From: Desulfomicrobium sp. UBA5193
GTDB lineage: Bacteria > Desulfobacterota > Desulfovibrionia > Desulfovibrionales > Desulfomicrobiaceae
Length of the DNA: 64,000 nt
NCBI GenBank assembly: GCA_002412965.1
Contig: DHWB01000004.1
Location: 310,001-374,000 of the forward strand
Reading direction: 5' to 3'
The notes beneath the pieces are model-generated. The model was not told the DNA's origin. It made no database searches and saw only the letters and a program-made list of their open reading frames with translations. The position numbers and the translations under genes are program-made. Below, one piece after another: positions 1 to 11,519 of the stretch; the stretch's first letter is position 1; each line of letters starts with the position of its first letter.

Positions 1-2117
<2,117 letters not shown>

Positions 2118-2447
2118 CGTGCCCTCGTTCGATTGATTCCATCCTGTTGGCGTGTGCCAGGTGCGTTTGAGCCCTGTGTGCGCATTTTTGCATTGCGTCA
2201 TGCTTGCGTGCGCGGCCGCCGAAATTGATGATACTTTTTTAAAAGACTAGGTTCTTCGAATCATAATATCAAGAAGAACCCATTTTTGGCAATGTCATAC
2301 AGGAAAAGAGCCTTGCATTGTGAGGGAAGATGTTTCGGCGCTGTTTTTCTCTCGAAAGATACAATGATCTCTGTTAAAAGATATCAATGACCAAGCCATG
2401 AACTGCTCGGTAATGTATTCATTTTTTTGCCAGGAACGGTGATCTTC
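2118..2447. other. Divergent intergenic region between two kinase genes
   Basis: This 330-bp stretch separates the leftward hybrid kinase from the rightward multi-PAS kinase and must carry both promoters. It turns AT-rich around 2230-2430. No clear operator, riboswitch or small gene was recognised. Confidence 0.5.
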
Positions 2448-5414
2448 ATGTCATACACGCCCGCAAGGCAATCCCTGTCCAAACGCCTGTTCTTCTCTTT
2501 GGGCATTTTGAGCACGGCCATCGTTCTTGTTGTCTCGGTTCTGGTCTTTCTCCTGCTGACCTGGCGGGTCGGAAATCAGATGGAGGTCCAGGCCGAGAGC
2601 ACCATCATGTTTTTGACGCAGGCTCTGGAATCCCCCTTCTGGTCTTTGGACAAGGGTAGCGCCATTGCCGTGGCTCAGGCGACAGCCATGGATCCTAACG
2701 TGGGGCTGCTTGAACTCAGCGACTCGCGCGGCGAGCAATGGTTCGCGCATGAGACGGGCAAGACCCTCTACATCACCCGCGAAGCCGATGTGAGCCATGA
2801 CGGACAGGTCATCGGCCATATCCGGCTCGGCCTGGAGAACTCGTACCGAGTGAGGATATTGGCAGGTATCGGTCTGGCTGGCGGGGGCATTGCCCTGCTT
2901 ATCATCCTTGCCCATTCCTTCTTTGCGGCGAGGGCGCTGCGTCATTATTTTCGACAGCCGTTCAATGCCCTGGACGCATTGGTCGCGGCTTATGCACGCG
3001 GAGATTATGCTCCGGGCGATCCCGGCGTGCACTACACGGAGTTCGAGCCGCTGGTGCATGCCTTTTTGGGCATGGGAAAAACCATTGAGCGTCAACTCGG
3101 GGCCTTGGCGGAGAGCGAGGAGAAATACCGGGCCATTTTTCATAATTCGCCGGTCGGCATTTTTCGCACCACCTTCGACGGCGTGCTGATGGAAGGAAAC
3201 CCGGCACTGGGGCGCATGTTCGGGTATGTGGACCGCGATGATTTCTACACCACGAACGGGTTCCGGATTGATCACGTTTATGCCGATCCCGCAACGCGCC
3301 AGAGGCTTTTGCAGGCGCTGACCGAGTCCTCGGGCACGGCGACCATGGAGATGCAATTCGTGCGCAGGGACGGGTCCCTCTTTGACGGCGTGCTGACCGC
3401 ATCCGTGCAGAATGACGAAAAGGGCCGGCCGGCATTTTTGAACGGGGTGGTGGAGGATGTCAGCGCCCGCAGGCAGGCCGAGCGTTCTCTGGCTCAGGAG
3501 CGGGTCCTCATGGCCGCCATCTTTGAGAGCGTTCCGGGGCTGCTCTATCTCTATGACAGCCAGGGACGGCTGGTGCGCTGGAACAAGGCGCACGAGACCG
3601 TGATGGGCTACTCGCCCGAGGAGATGCCCGGACGCAAAATCCTGGATTGGTTTGGAGGGCGCGAGCCGCACGCCTCCAAGGTCGACGCCGCCGTGCGCAA
3701 GGGCATGCACCGAGGGAGCGCCATGGTCGAAGCCGAGATGCTGACCAAGGATGGACGGGCCATTCCCTTTTATTTCACGGGAGTCTCCGTGATCATCGAC
3801 GGTGAGATGTATCTCACCGGCATCGGCATTGACATCACGGAGCGCAAGAAAGTCGAAGAGGCGCTGATCGAGAGTGAAAAGAAGTTCAAGAACCTGTTCG
3901 ACACCATGCCCAACGGATTCTATCGCTCCACTCCGGCCGGTTATTTTGTCGATGCGAATCCTGCTTTTCTGCGCATGCTCGGCTATGAAAGTATGGATGA
4001 ACTGAGGGAAGTTTACATACCAAATGATGTGTTTGTGCATGAGTCTGAAAGGGACGACATCATCTCCGACAATGCGGAATTTGTGGACGCCATAGAAAAT
4101 TACAGGCTCAAGCGCAAAGATGGACAGATAATATGGGTCGAGGACAACGCGCGCTACATCAAGGATGAGCAGGGCAGAGTCCTTTTTCACGAAGGCATTT
4201 GCAGGGACATCACGGACCGCAAGCGGGCCGAAGAGAGCCTGCGGCAGTCGGAGGAGAAATTCTCCCGGCTTTTCCGCCTTTCTCCGGATGTCATCATCCT
4301 CATGCGACTCGATGACGGGCGCGTCATTGATGTCAACGAAGCCTTTTCGAGACTGACAGGCTTTGGGCACGGCGAAGCCGTCGGCAAGACGGTGTTTGAG
4401 ATGGGCCTGTACGACAGCCTGGCGATGCGCGATCTTGTCCGGCAGCGCATGCAAACAGCGGGACAGATCGAAAACATCGACTTCAGCTTGCGCCGCAAGG
4501 ATGGGGAAACGATTTCGTGCGTATTGTCCAGTCAGATGCTGAGCATCGATGGTGAGCCCTGCGTCATGGCAGTGCTTCGCGACGTGACGGAGTTCAAGCG
4601 CATGCAGGAGATGATGATCCAGAGCGAGAAGATGATCTCCGTGGGTGGCATCGCGGCGGGCGTGGCCCATGAGATCAACAATCCCCTCGGGATCATCATG
4701 GTCACCAGCCAGAATCTCGCGCAACGGACCAGGCCGGACTTTCCCAAGAATATAGAGGTCGCGCGCGGCCTCGGCCTCGACATGAATCTGCTGGATCAGT
4801 ACATGCGCGCCAGGCGGCTTCATGAGTTCATCGGAAACATTCAGGAAGCTGCCGTGCGAGCTGCGGACATCATCCGTCATATGCTCGACTTCAGCAGACG
4901 CAGCGAATCCAAGCGCAAGGTTTGCGATCTGCGCACCATAATCGAGCGGGCCGTTCATCTCGCGGGGAGCGATTACGACCTGAAGAAAAGCTATGATTTC
5001 AGGAAAATACATATGGTGTGGGAATGCGAAGACAATCTCCCCAAGGTCAACTGCACGGAGACGGAAATCGAGCAGGTTTTCTTGAACCTGCTACGCAACG
5101 CGGCCCAGGCCATGGCTTCGGCCCAGCCGGAAATCGCGGATCCGCGCGTCGTTGTGCGCATGCAAGGCCGGGAGGGTCGAGTGGTCGTGGAGGTGGACGA
5201 CAACGGTCCGGGCATGCCCCCCGAGGTGCAGCGCAGGGCGTTCGAACCGTTCTTTACCACCAAATCCCCAGGAGTGGGTACCGGCCTTGGGCTCTCCGTG
5301 TCCTATTTCATCATCACGCGCAGCCATGACGGACTGATGAGCGTCGAGTCACGCCCTGGCGTGGGCACGAAATTCGTCGTCGAGCTGCCCGCGCTCGTGA
5401 GCGCACACGAATAA
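2448..5414 (+). CDS. Membrane-bound multi-PAS sensor histidine kinase
   Basis: A 988-residue sensor kinase. Two membrane segments (about residues 10-35 and 140-165) enclose a ~100-residue periplasmic sensor region; a linker and about four PAS/PAC repeats follow, then a dimerisation/phosphoacceptor domain with AHEINNPLG (His741), an N box NLLRNAAQAM, a G1 box DNGPGMPP and a G2 region GVGTGLGLS. An upstream TTG at 2427 is possible, but the ATG at 2448 has AGGA upstream and starts directly with a basic-then-hydrophobic leader. It carries no receiver of its own; the stand-alone receiver 9 bp downstream is the likely partner. Many stacked PAS domains suggest integration of redox or small-molecule cues, but the signal cannot be read from sequence. 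Confidence 0.9.
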   Translation: MSYTPARQSLSKRLFFSLGILSTAIVLVVSVLVFLLLTWRVGNQMEVQAESTIMFLTQALESPFWSLDKGSAIAVAQATAMDPNVGLLELSDSRGEQWFAHETGKTLYITREADVSHDGQVIGHIRLGLENSYRVRILAGIGLAGGGIALLIILAHSFFAARALRHYFRQPFNALDALVAAYARGDYAPGDPGVHYTEFEPLVHAFLGMGKTIERQLGALAESEEKYRAIFHNSPVGIFRTTFDGVLMEGNPALGRMFGYVDRDDFYTTNGFRIDHVYADPATRQRLLQALTESSGTATMEMQFVRRDGSLFDGVLTASVQNDEKGRPAFLNGVVEDVSARRQAERSLAQERVLMAAIFESVPGLLYLYDSQGRLVRWNKAHETVMGYSPEEMPGRKILDWFGGREPHASKVDAAVRKGMHRGSAMVEAEMLTKDGRAIPFYFTGVSVIIDGEMYLTGIGIDITERKKVEEALIESEKKFKNLFDTMPNGFYRSTPAGYFVDANPAFLRMLGYESMDELREVYIPNDVFVHESERDDIISDNAEFVDAIENYRLKRKDGQIIWVEDNARYIKDEQGRVLFHEGICRDITDRKRAEESLRQSEEKFSRLFRLSPDVIILMRLDDGRVIDVNEAFSRLTGFGHGEAVGKTVFEMGLYDSLAMRDLVRQRMQTAGQIENIDFSLRRKDGETISCVLSSQMLSIDGEPCVMAVLRDVTEFKRMQEMMIQSEKMISVGGIAAGVAHEINNPLGIIMVTSQNLAQRTRPDFPKNIEVARGLGLDMNLLDQYMRARRLHEFIGNIQEAAVRAADIIRHMLDFSRRSESKRKVCDLRTIIERAVHLAGSDYDLKKSYDFRKIHMVWECEDNLPKVNCTETEIEQVFLNLLRNAAQAMASAQPEIADPRVVVRMQGREGRVVVEVDDNGPGMPPEVQRRAFEPFFTTKSPGVGTGLGLSVSYFIITRSHDGLMSVESRPGVGTKFVVELPALVSAHE

Positions 5415-5423
5415 GGAGGACAG

Positions 5424-5798
5424 GTGCATCCACGCATCATGATCATTGACGACGAGGAGCATATCCGCACTTCGCTCGCCTGTTTTTTGGAGGATTTTGA
5501 CGAGTTTGACGTTCGCACGGCCCACTCGGCGGAACTGGCGCTTGAGGAGCTGCGACGGGAGCCTGCGGACCTGTGCATTGTCGATATCCGTCTGCCTGCC
5601 ACGAACGGAGCGGAATTTATCCGCATTGCAAAGGAGCGGGCATTGTGCCCGCGTCATGTCCTGCATACCGGGTCCACGGATTTTCAACAGTACGTCGATA
5701 TCACGGAGCTGGGCATGACTGGGGAGGATGTTTTTCAGAAGCCCTGCGACAGCATGGCGATGCTGGAGCGGATAAGGCAGGTGCTGCGGAGTGACTGA
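5424..5798 (+). CDS. Stand-alone response-regulator receiver domain
   Basis: A 124-residue single-domain receiver. Acidic pair Asp9-Asp10, phospho-acceptor Asp54 in CIVDIRLP, conserved Thr in HTGS and Lys106 in FQKP are all visible. There is no output domain, so it probably acts by protein contact or as a phosphorelay intermediate. The start is GTG at 5424 with a strong AAGGAGG directly upstream. It lies 9 bp after the kinase gene and overlaps the following solute-binding protein gene by 8 bp, which indicates a translationally coupled three-gene signalling unit. Confidence 0.88.
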   Translation: MHPRIMIIDDEEHIRTSLACFLEDFDEFDVRTAHSAELALEELRREPADLCIVDIRLPATNGAEFIRIAKERALCPRHVLHTGSTDFQQYVDITELGMTGEDVFQKPCDSMAMLERIRQVLRSD

Positions 5799-6630
5799 CC
5801 TTGTCTGTGTCAAGCGGGATCGTGGGGTCCGGAAAAGGCGTTCTCTGCGTCCATGGCGCGAGCGCGGCATCGCGGGAGTTTTTTTGTGCCTGGCGCTGGT
5901 GATCCTGCCCCTGTCCGGATGGTCCGCCGGGCCTGCGGGACATGTCATCACCCTTGTCACGGAAGAAATGAGGCCTTTGAATTACACGCAGAACGGAAAC
6001 CTGCACGGGTTTTCAGCGGACCTTGTCAGGGCCGCCCTGGACGCCGCCGGTCTTGAGTACACGATTGACGTCCAGCCTTGGCCGCGGGCCTATGACCGCG
6101 CGCTGAAGGACAGGAATGTGTTCATTTTCTCCATGGCCAGGACTCCGCAAAGGGAGTCCAACTTTATTTGGGTTCACGCCCTTGCTCCTGCGCAGGTGAG
6201 GCTTTTTCGGCTCGCGTCGCGGGAGGATCTTGCGCAGGTGGACAGGCGGGAACTTTCCTCCCGCAGGACGGCGACCATACGCGAGTATTTCACTTCCGAG
6301 ATTCTGACCCAGTGGGGAGTGCCGGACAAGAAGATCGTCCTCTTTGGCGACGAAAGGAAGGGCGCGGTACTGGAGCATTTGGAACTCGGCCGTAGTGATT
6401 TTTTTCTCGGGGACCCGCTGATTTTCGCCCATGAGATCCGGAAGGCCGGGAAGGATGGGCGGATCGTGCCTCATGGAGAGGCCGTCCATGTCGGCGACTA
6501 TTATCTGGCGGCGAGTCTTGGAACCGACCTTGAGCTTGTCAGGGAGGTCCGCGCCGCAGTTGCGGGCGTGTTCGAAAGGGGAGAGGTCGAGGCGATCCGC
6601 GACCGGTACCTGAAAATTCCAGCCCCCTAG
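5791..6630 (+). CDS. Periplasmic solute-binding protein, family 3 type
   Basis: A 279-residue protein of the amino-acid-binding (SBP_bac_3) class. A basic N-terminus of ~27 residues precedes a hydrophobic signal segment ending near GWSAGPAG; the mature part begins with the typical ITLVTEEMRPLNY strand and has the family pattern of two lobes. The GTG start lies inside the end of the receiver gene. There are no permease or ATPase genes next to it. Given its operon with a kinase that has a periplasmic sensor region, a role as ligand receptor for signalling rather than transport is plausible (inference). The ligand is unknown. Confidence 0.8.
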   Translation: MTDLVCVKRDRGVRKRRSLRPWRERGIAGVFLCLALVILPLSGWSAGPAGHVITLVTEEMRPLNYTQNGNLHGFSADLVRAALDAAGLEYTIDVQPWPRAYDRALKDRNVFIFSMARTPQRESNFIWVHALAPAQVRLFRLASREDLAQVDRRELSSRRTATIREYFTSEILTQWGVPDKKIVLFGDERKGAVLEHLELGRSDFFLGDPLIFAHEIRKAGKDGRIVPHGEAVHVGDYYLAASLGTDLELVREVRAAVAGVFERGEVEAIRDRYLKIPAP

Positions 6631-6739
6631 CCCGCCGGTTTCCGAAGAACTCCCGGTAAACACAAGTTCCCCGGTCCCTGCCGCATGGCGGCTTCCGGCT
6701 GTAGGGTGCGTCCTTGCGGAGCGGTGCTCGTTGAGCGCG

Positions 6740-8218
6740 TCATGTCCCGCAGTAGGTCTTGTAGCCGTGGTTCCGTGGTGCAGGCGTGCGATAGCCCGCA
6801 TGCTCGGGCAGATCGTCAAAGGGTCTGGACAGCGCCGCAAGAAGAGCGCTGAGCGGCGTGAGATCCTCCCGCTGAACCGCCGCCTCCAAGGCCTCTTCAA
6901 CTCGGTGGTTGCGCGGGATGACTGCAGGGTTGCGGGTGCGCATGAACGCGCGAGACACTTCCCAAGGCTCTCCTTGCCGCTTCAGCCGTGCCTGCCAGCG
7001 TTCGTGCCACGGCCCGAACGCCGGGTGGAGGAAGAACGGCGTGTCGGGCAATGGCTCCCGTGCCAGATCGCGCAGGGTGCCGGTATAATCCGCGCCGCTG
7101 TCCTGCATGCGCTTCAGGAGATTCTGAGCCAGGGACAGGTCCTCATCCTCCGCCGTGAAAAGTCCCAGCTTTGCTCGCATTCCCTCAATCCAGCAACGTC
7201 TGAACACCCCCGGGAAGGAACCCACAGCCGCCTGGGCCAGCTCGACGGCCTTTTCCTTGTTCGGATGCACCAGCGGGAGCAGGGCTTCAGCCAGGCGGGT
7301 CAGGTTCCACTGCGCGATGGCGGGCTGGTTGCCGTAGGCGTAGCGGCCGTCGTGGTCAATGGAGCTGAAGACCGTGGCCGGGTCGTAGGCGTCCATGAAC
7401 GCGCAGGGCCCATAATCGATGCTTTCGCCGCTCAGGGCCATGTTGTCGGTGTTCATGACTCCGTGGATGAAGCCGACATGAAGCCATTTGGCGACCAGCG
7501 ACGCCTGCCGCTCCATGACCGCATGGAGGAGGGCGAGGGTCGGGTTTTCGGCCTCAAGCAGTTTCGGGTAGTGGCGGCGGATGGTGTAGTCGACCAGGGC
7601 GCGCAGCTCTTCCTTGCTTCCGCGAGCCGCAAGATATTCAAAGGTTCCCACGCGGATGTGGCTGGCCGCGACGCGGGTCAGGATCGCCCCTGCGAGCAGG
7701 GTTTCGCGGTGCACCGCTTCGCCCGTGGCGACCACTGCGAGGCTGCGTGTGGTCGGGATGCCCAGGCCGTGCATGGCCTCGCTGATGATGTATTCGCGCA
7801 GCATAGGCCCCAGGGCGGCGCGGCCGTCGCCCCGGCGCGAGAAGGGCGTCTGGCCGGACCCCTTGAGCTGGATGTCGACGCGTTTGCCCTTGGGCGTGAC
7901 GTGCTCGCCCAGCAGGATGGCGCGGCCATCGCCGAGCATGGTGAAATGGCCGAACTGATGCCCTGCGTATGCCTGGGCGATGGGCTTCGCGCCTTCCGGG
8001 ATCAGGTTGCCCGCGAAAATTTCGGCCCCTTCTTTTCCGTCGAGTTCCTTCGTATTCAGTCCCAGTGATTCGCCCAGCGCGCGGTTGAAAATGACCATGC
8101 GCGGCGCCGGCACGGGAATGGGATTTTGGCGCACATAGAGGGAGTCCGGCAGACGGACATAGGTATTGTCAAAGTTCCAGCCCTGTCGGGGCAGGAGGAT
8201 ATTATCGCGAAATGACAT
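6740..8218 (-). CDS. selO: SelO (YdiU) family protein AMPylator
   Basis: A 492-residue full-length member of the SelO/YdiU pseudokinase-fold family, which transfers AMP from ATP to Ser/Thr/Tyr residues of target proteins. Recognisable family blocks are AYAGHQFGHFTMLGDGRA, LKGSGQTPFSRRGDGRA and HGVMNTDNM with the metal-binding Asp/Asn. The C-terminus ends YKTYCGT, placing the conserved Cys (Sec in animals) three residues from the end. The length fits the family. The gene stands alone and faces the gene at 5791. In bacteria the family is linked to redox homeostasis. Confidence 0.95.
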   Translation of the reverse strand: MSFRDNILLPRQGWNFDNTYVRLPDSLYVRQNPIPVPAPRMVIFNRALGESLGLNTKELDGKEGAEIFAGNLIPEGAKPIAQAYAGHQFGHFTMLGDGRAILLGEHVTPKGKRVDIQLKGSGQTPFSRRGDGRAALGPMLREYIISEAMHGLGIPTTRSLAVVATGEAVHRETLLAGAILTRVAASHIRVGTFEYLAARGSKEELRALVDYTIRRHYPKLLEAENPTLALLHAVMERQASLVAKWLHVGFIHGVMNTDNMALSGESIDYGPCAFMDAYDPATVFSSIDHDGRYAYGNQPAIAQWNLTRLAEALLPLVHPNKEKAVELAQAAVGSFPGVFRRCWIEGMRAKLGLFTAEDEDLSLAQNLLKRMQDSGADYTGTLRDLAREPLPDTPFFLHPAFGPWHERWQARLKRQGEPWEVSRAFMRTRNPAVIPRNHRVEEALEAAVQREDLTPLSALLAALSRPFDDLPEHAGYRTPAPRNHGYKTYCGT

Positions 8219-8452
8219 GTGGCTCCATGGGTTGAGGCCGCAGTATTCTTGTCGAGTGGGTGCGCACCTACTTTGGGAAGTCTTAGTTAGTACTGACTAC
8301 TATTTTTGTATGACAAAAGTAAGCATTAATACTTAGTGAAATAATTCTCTTTTCGGACCGCCATTTCCTCTGAACTGAATTCTGAAGGCGAGATGACAAA
8401 GATCATTTTTATGAATAATGATCATTATGAACCAAAAATCAAGGAGACGGCG

Positions 8453-8734
8453 ATGAACGTGAAAATCAGCGAACTCGAAGCGAAGATCAGGGAAATGTAT
8501 CCGGAGATCGAAAAAAACGAGATCCAGATCACATGCCATTACGACGAGAAGGTCGAAGGGTGGACGGTCGAATTCTCTTTCGGGGAGCACTCCCTCGATA
8601 CCCATCTGGACAAAAAGGATGTGGAGGATTGTCTGGCCGGGAGAAAATGCGTTCACATGGGCGTGCAGATCGGCAGATTCGTGGAGAACTACTGTCTCCG
8701 GGACAACGTCTGCCCTACCGACATCAAGAAATAG
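8453..8734 (+). CDS. Small conserved-looking protein of unknown function
   Basis: A 93-residue acidic cytosolic protein starting at the ATG at 8453, which has AAGGAGA at good distance; an upstream ATG at 8393 lacks such a site. It begins MNVKISELEAKI and contains three cysteines (in ITCHYDE, YCLRDN and NVCPTD), which could bind metal. No domain was recognised. It is flanked by leftward genes on both sides and so is monocistronic. Confidence 0.7.
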   Translation: MNVKISELEAKIREMYPEIEKNEIQITCHYDEKVEGWTVEFSFGEHSLDTHLDKKDVEDCLAGRKCVHMGVQIGRFVENYCLRDNVCPTDIKK

Positions 8735-8793
8735 AGGCGCTTGTTGGGGCGGATGGCGTGTAGAGTAACAGTCCGCTTGCTAAGCCTGCCAGG

Positions 8794-9924
8794 CTAGAGT
8801 TCGAGGGCTCCGGCGCTGCCGATGAAACTCACCAGCCTGGTGCGAAGCTTTCCGTCCTGAAGGATTTGGGCCTTGTAATGCCCCTTTTTGAGCTCGATTT
8901 CACGGGATTCTCCCTTTTTGAGTTCCAGACTGACGACGGTCTTGCCGCTCTCCGAGTCGTTCAGGGTGAGGCGCGTGTCCTGCATGGCCGTGATCGTCAG
9001 GAATCCATAGGCGGCTGACCGGGGAACTCTGTCGCTCTTTTTTGTCTCTTTTTTTGTGATCTCGATCTTTTCGGGAGGTGTCTGGCCAGTGATCCAGGCT
9101 ATGGGGTTGAAGTCAAAAGGGATGACGGGATATTGCATGGTGTTGTGCAGGATGTGCGATCCGCCCGCGACGACAAGCCCGATGACGGCGAATTTCAGGA
9201 GATTCATGAACCGCAGCACGCTGCGGGCCGGTTTGCCGGCCTGGCCGGGCCGCTGGTCCGCCCTGGGCGGGCGTCTGCTCAGGGAACTCTGGATTTTGGC
9301 CACGATGCCCGGCACCTCGCTTTCTTCGATGAGCACCGTGTCTTTGGATCTGATGTAGCTCACGAAGTTTTTGCCCTTGGTCACGTTGTCCGGCATCGCG
9401 ATTTCAAACGTGGCGTTGTCCGTGAACGCGATGACCGAGAAGAGTTTGTCTTCGCCGATCCTCAGCAAGCTACTCAGTGCCAGCTTGCGGTTGAAATTCG
9501 GTTTGAGCGGGTTCGGGAACTTGATTGTCTCGCCATTGATTGTTTGCGTCCAATCGGGGTCGAATGCCTTGCCGAGGATCGTGCCACCCATGTCCATGGT
9601 TTCGATGACGAACACGCCGAACGGGGAGATGATGACATGGTCGATCTGAACAGTTCCGTCTTTTGTTTCCAAAGTGAGGTCGTGCATTTGATGGTATGTC
9701 TTCGCGTCCAGGAGCGCTTCGGCGATTTTTCGTGTCCTGCGCCCGCCGCGCTTGCCCGCACGCTTGCGCGAGGCGAACATCGCCGCTGCGGCCATGACGG
9801 CAATGATCAGCGCAATCCACATGGCGGAGATGCCGACGAACGGCATCGCGTCCGCACTCTCAGTCGCCCATGCAGTGGCGGTCCAGGCGGTCGATCCGAG
9901 CAGGAGAACGGGGAGTGTTTTCAT
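8794..9924 (-). CDS. NERD-domain membrane protein
   Basis: A 376-residue protein with an N-terminal signal or anchor, a membrane segment near residues 30-50, then a basic linker followed by a nuclease-related (NERD) domain at about 65-170, with the motif VQIDHVIISPFGVFVIET. A further membrane segment lies near 245-265, and the C-terminal ~90 residues form a separate beta-rich region. NERD domains are remote relatives of restriction-like nucleases; here it is membrane tethered and its substrate is unknown. Confidence 0.8.
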   Translation of the reverse strand: MKTLPVLLLGSTAWTATAWATESADAMPFVGISAMWIALIIAVMAAAAMFASRKRAGKRGGRRTRKIAEALLDAKTYHQMHDLTLETKDGTVQIDHVIISPFGVFVIETMDMGGTILGKAFDPDWTQTINGETIKFPNPLKPNFNRKLALSSLLRIGEDKLFSVIAFTDNATFEIAMPDNVTKGKNFVSYIRSKDTVLIEESEVPGIVAKIQSSLSRRPPRADQRPGQAGKPARSVLRFMNLLKFAVIGLVVAGGSHILHNTMQYPVIPFDFNPIAWITGQTPPEKIEITKKETKKSDRVPRSAAYGFLTITAMQDTRLTLNDSESGKTVVSLELKKGESREIELKKGHYKAQILQDGKLRTRLVSFIGSAGALEL

Positions 9925-10155
9925 GTGAGATACTGTTCTTCGGTTGCATTTGAAGCATAGGCGTGAAGCTGTTTTCTGGTCGGAGCCGAATACCAGCGCA
10001 CAGGGGAATGATCAAGACAGCTTGCCTGCGGGCATGGACAACGAAAGCGCGCGGCGACGCGGCGTGCTCGTTTTTGAAGAGGAAAAGGAGCCGTGCCTTT
10101 TTTTCTGCGATTGCGCACAAGATTCACGTCTGCGTGACGTCATTTTCGAAATCGA

Positions 10156-10193
10156 AAACGCCGCCTCCCCCTTGAAAGGAAGATGCGGCGTTT
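10156..10193 (-). terminator. Hairpin downstream of the AmiS/UreI-like gene
   Basis: AAACGCCGC pairs perfectly with GCGGCGTTT across a 20-nt loop that can itself fold. It lies 24 bp beyond the stop of the leftward gene ending at 10218. The T-run on the minus strand is weak. Confidence 0.55.
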
Positions 10194-10217
10194 CGCGTTT
10201 ATCGTCATGGCCGAAGA

Positions 10218-10754
10218 CTAGAACGGCAGCTTGCCAAAACCGATGAGATCATACGCGGGTATGAGCAGACCAAGGAATGACAAGACAATAAGCAGCGCAC
10301 CCAAGACCTTGGGTGACAGCTTTCCATACGTCACGGCCCAGACTGCGATTGTCAGCACCACAAAGGCAACCATCATGCAGCCAAGGTAAAGGCTCTTGCC
10401 GATGAATGACGTTCCGTCGGGCTTGATGCCCCCGCCGGTGAAATAAAAATACGCGGCAATGGCCAAAATGATCGCCATCATCAAGCTCAGGTTGCCCAGA
10501 GAGCGCAGGTCTTCGATTCCGTTCAGCATGCAGTACGAGATTGTAAGGTACACAATGCCAAAGGGGATCAGCAATGTCGCCGTAAACGCATCGCTGCCAA
10601 AAAGAGGCGTTGCATGGATTATCCCGCCGATACAGGTTATTATGCCCACAAAGCCGGCAATCGCGCCGCAGGTTTTCGCATCCCCTTGGCCAAAGTAAAA
10701 GAGCCCGATCGGAAACCACAGCATGGCAATTGTCACAAGCAGTACCAAAGTCAT
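10218..10754 (-). CDS. AmiS/UreI-like small membrane channel
   Basis: A 178-residue protein of about six membrane helices. It resembles the acid-activated urea / short-chain amide channel family (AmiS/UreI): an early GQGDAK loop after helix 1, IPFGIVYLTIS in the middle, RSLGNLSLMMAI, and a last helix containing LGLLIPAYDL. I chose the ATG at 10754 because GGAGGAAAAAGT lies directly upstream; a TTG at 10790 would add 12 residues without a site. No urease or amidase gene is nearby, so the substrate is uncertain. The family call rests on pattern, not on a search. Confidence 0.55.
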   Translation of the reverse strand: MTLVLLVTIAMLWFPIGLFYFGQGDAKTCGAIAGFVGIITCIGGIIHATPLFGSDAFTATLLIPFGIVYLTISYCMLNGIEDLRSLGNLSLMMAIILAIAAYFYFTGGGIKPDGTSFIGKSLYLGCMMVAFVVLTIAVWAVTYGKLSPKVLGALLIVLSFLGLLIPAYDLIGFGKLPF

Positions 10755-11519
10755 TACTTTTTCCTCCGTCGCTGAGATAAATTTTTTCAATCAAGAAATG
10801 CTTGAAATTGAAAAAACATGAAAACGTCCTTGTCGTCGCAAAAGTGAAGTGGCCCTCCTTGTTGATTTTGAAGTGATGATCGCTATTGAATTCAGGAGCG
10901 ATAACATGCTCTAATTATTCAACGAACTATTTTGAGGCAAAAAGTCATCAATGAGCATGCCTGATTGTGATGCTTTGAAATAAAATCAAAATTTATATTG
11001 AGCAAAATTGAGACCATGAGCAATAATATTGCATCGAGCGTTATGAATTTAAATGATTCTGATGTGTAGAAAATGCGTGCAGATGAATTTCTTGTGAAAT
11101 TAACCAGTATTCATGAGAGCTTAGTAAATACGAATTTTGCGGGATATAATGAGGAGGTATTCAATGATCTCAGCTGGTGCTTCAAAAGAAATGCATAATG
11201 ATGGGTCATAATGTCTCGCGAGCGTGTCATTAATATACAAGAAATGTGAATTGTGAATAGTTCCAGATCCTTTTGATACGCCGGAGCTTTTGCCTTCGTA
11301 ACGGCAATCTCGGGCGCGTTGACCTTTACCCGTTGGGGGACGGATGAATCCGGGATCTCATCCTTTGAACCGGATCTGGTTGATTACAGCGCGGGAAACT
11401 AAAAAAGACTGTGATTCTTGTGGCGCAAACTGATCGAACACGGTTTTCGGTCCGATGCTCGGCCAGTAAAGGCTTGTGCCTGAGGTGGCGTTTTTGGAGT
11501 TTTATTGAGGCTTGAAAGA
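10755..11519. other. Long AT-rich gene-free region
   Basis: About 765 bp with no convincing reading frame on either strand. The first 450 bp is very AT-rich; composition becomes GC-richer from about 11280, where a TPP-riboswitch-like sequence sits on the plus strand (see separate entry). Confidence 0.5.
11329..11399 (+). promoter_or_regulatory. Degenerate TPP (THI-box)-like element, orphan
   Basis: The 3' half closely matches the thiamine-pyrophosphate aptamer: TTTGAACCGGATCTGG at 11363-11378 followed by an ATTACAGCG and GGGAAA block, in canonical order. CCCG near 11329 can pair with CGGG at the 3' end. The canonical CTGAGA of the pyrimidine-sensing arm is not present, so it is probably a relic. 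No thiamine gene follows on the plus strand. Confidence 0.4.

Noticed and set aside
2451..5012. 853-codon minus-strand frame opposite the multi-PAS kinase
   Set aside because: It is the antisense shadow of a gene with complete PAS and kinase motifs; its own translation shows no domain and it lacks a ribosome site.
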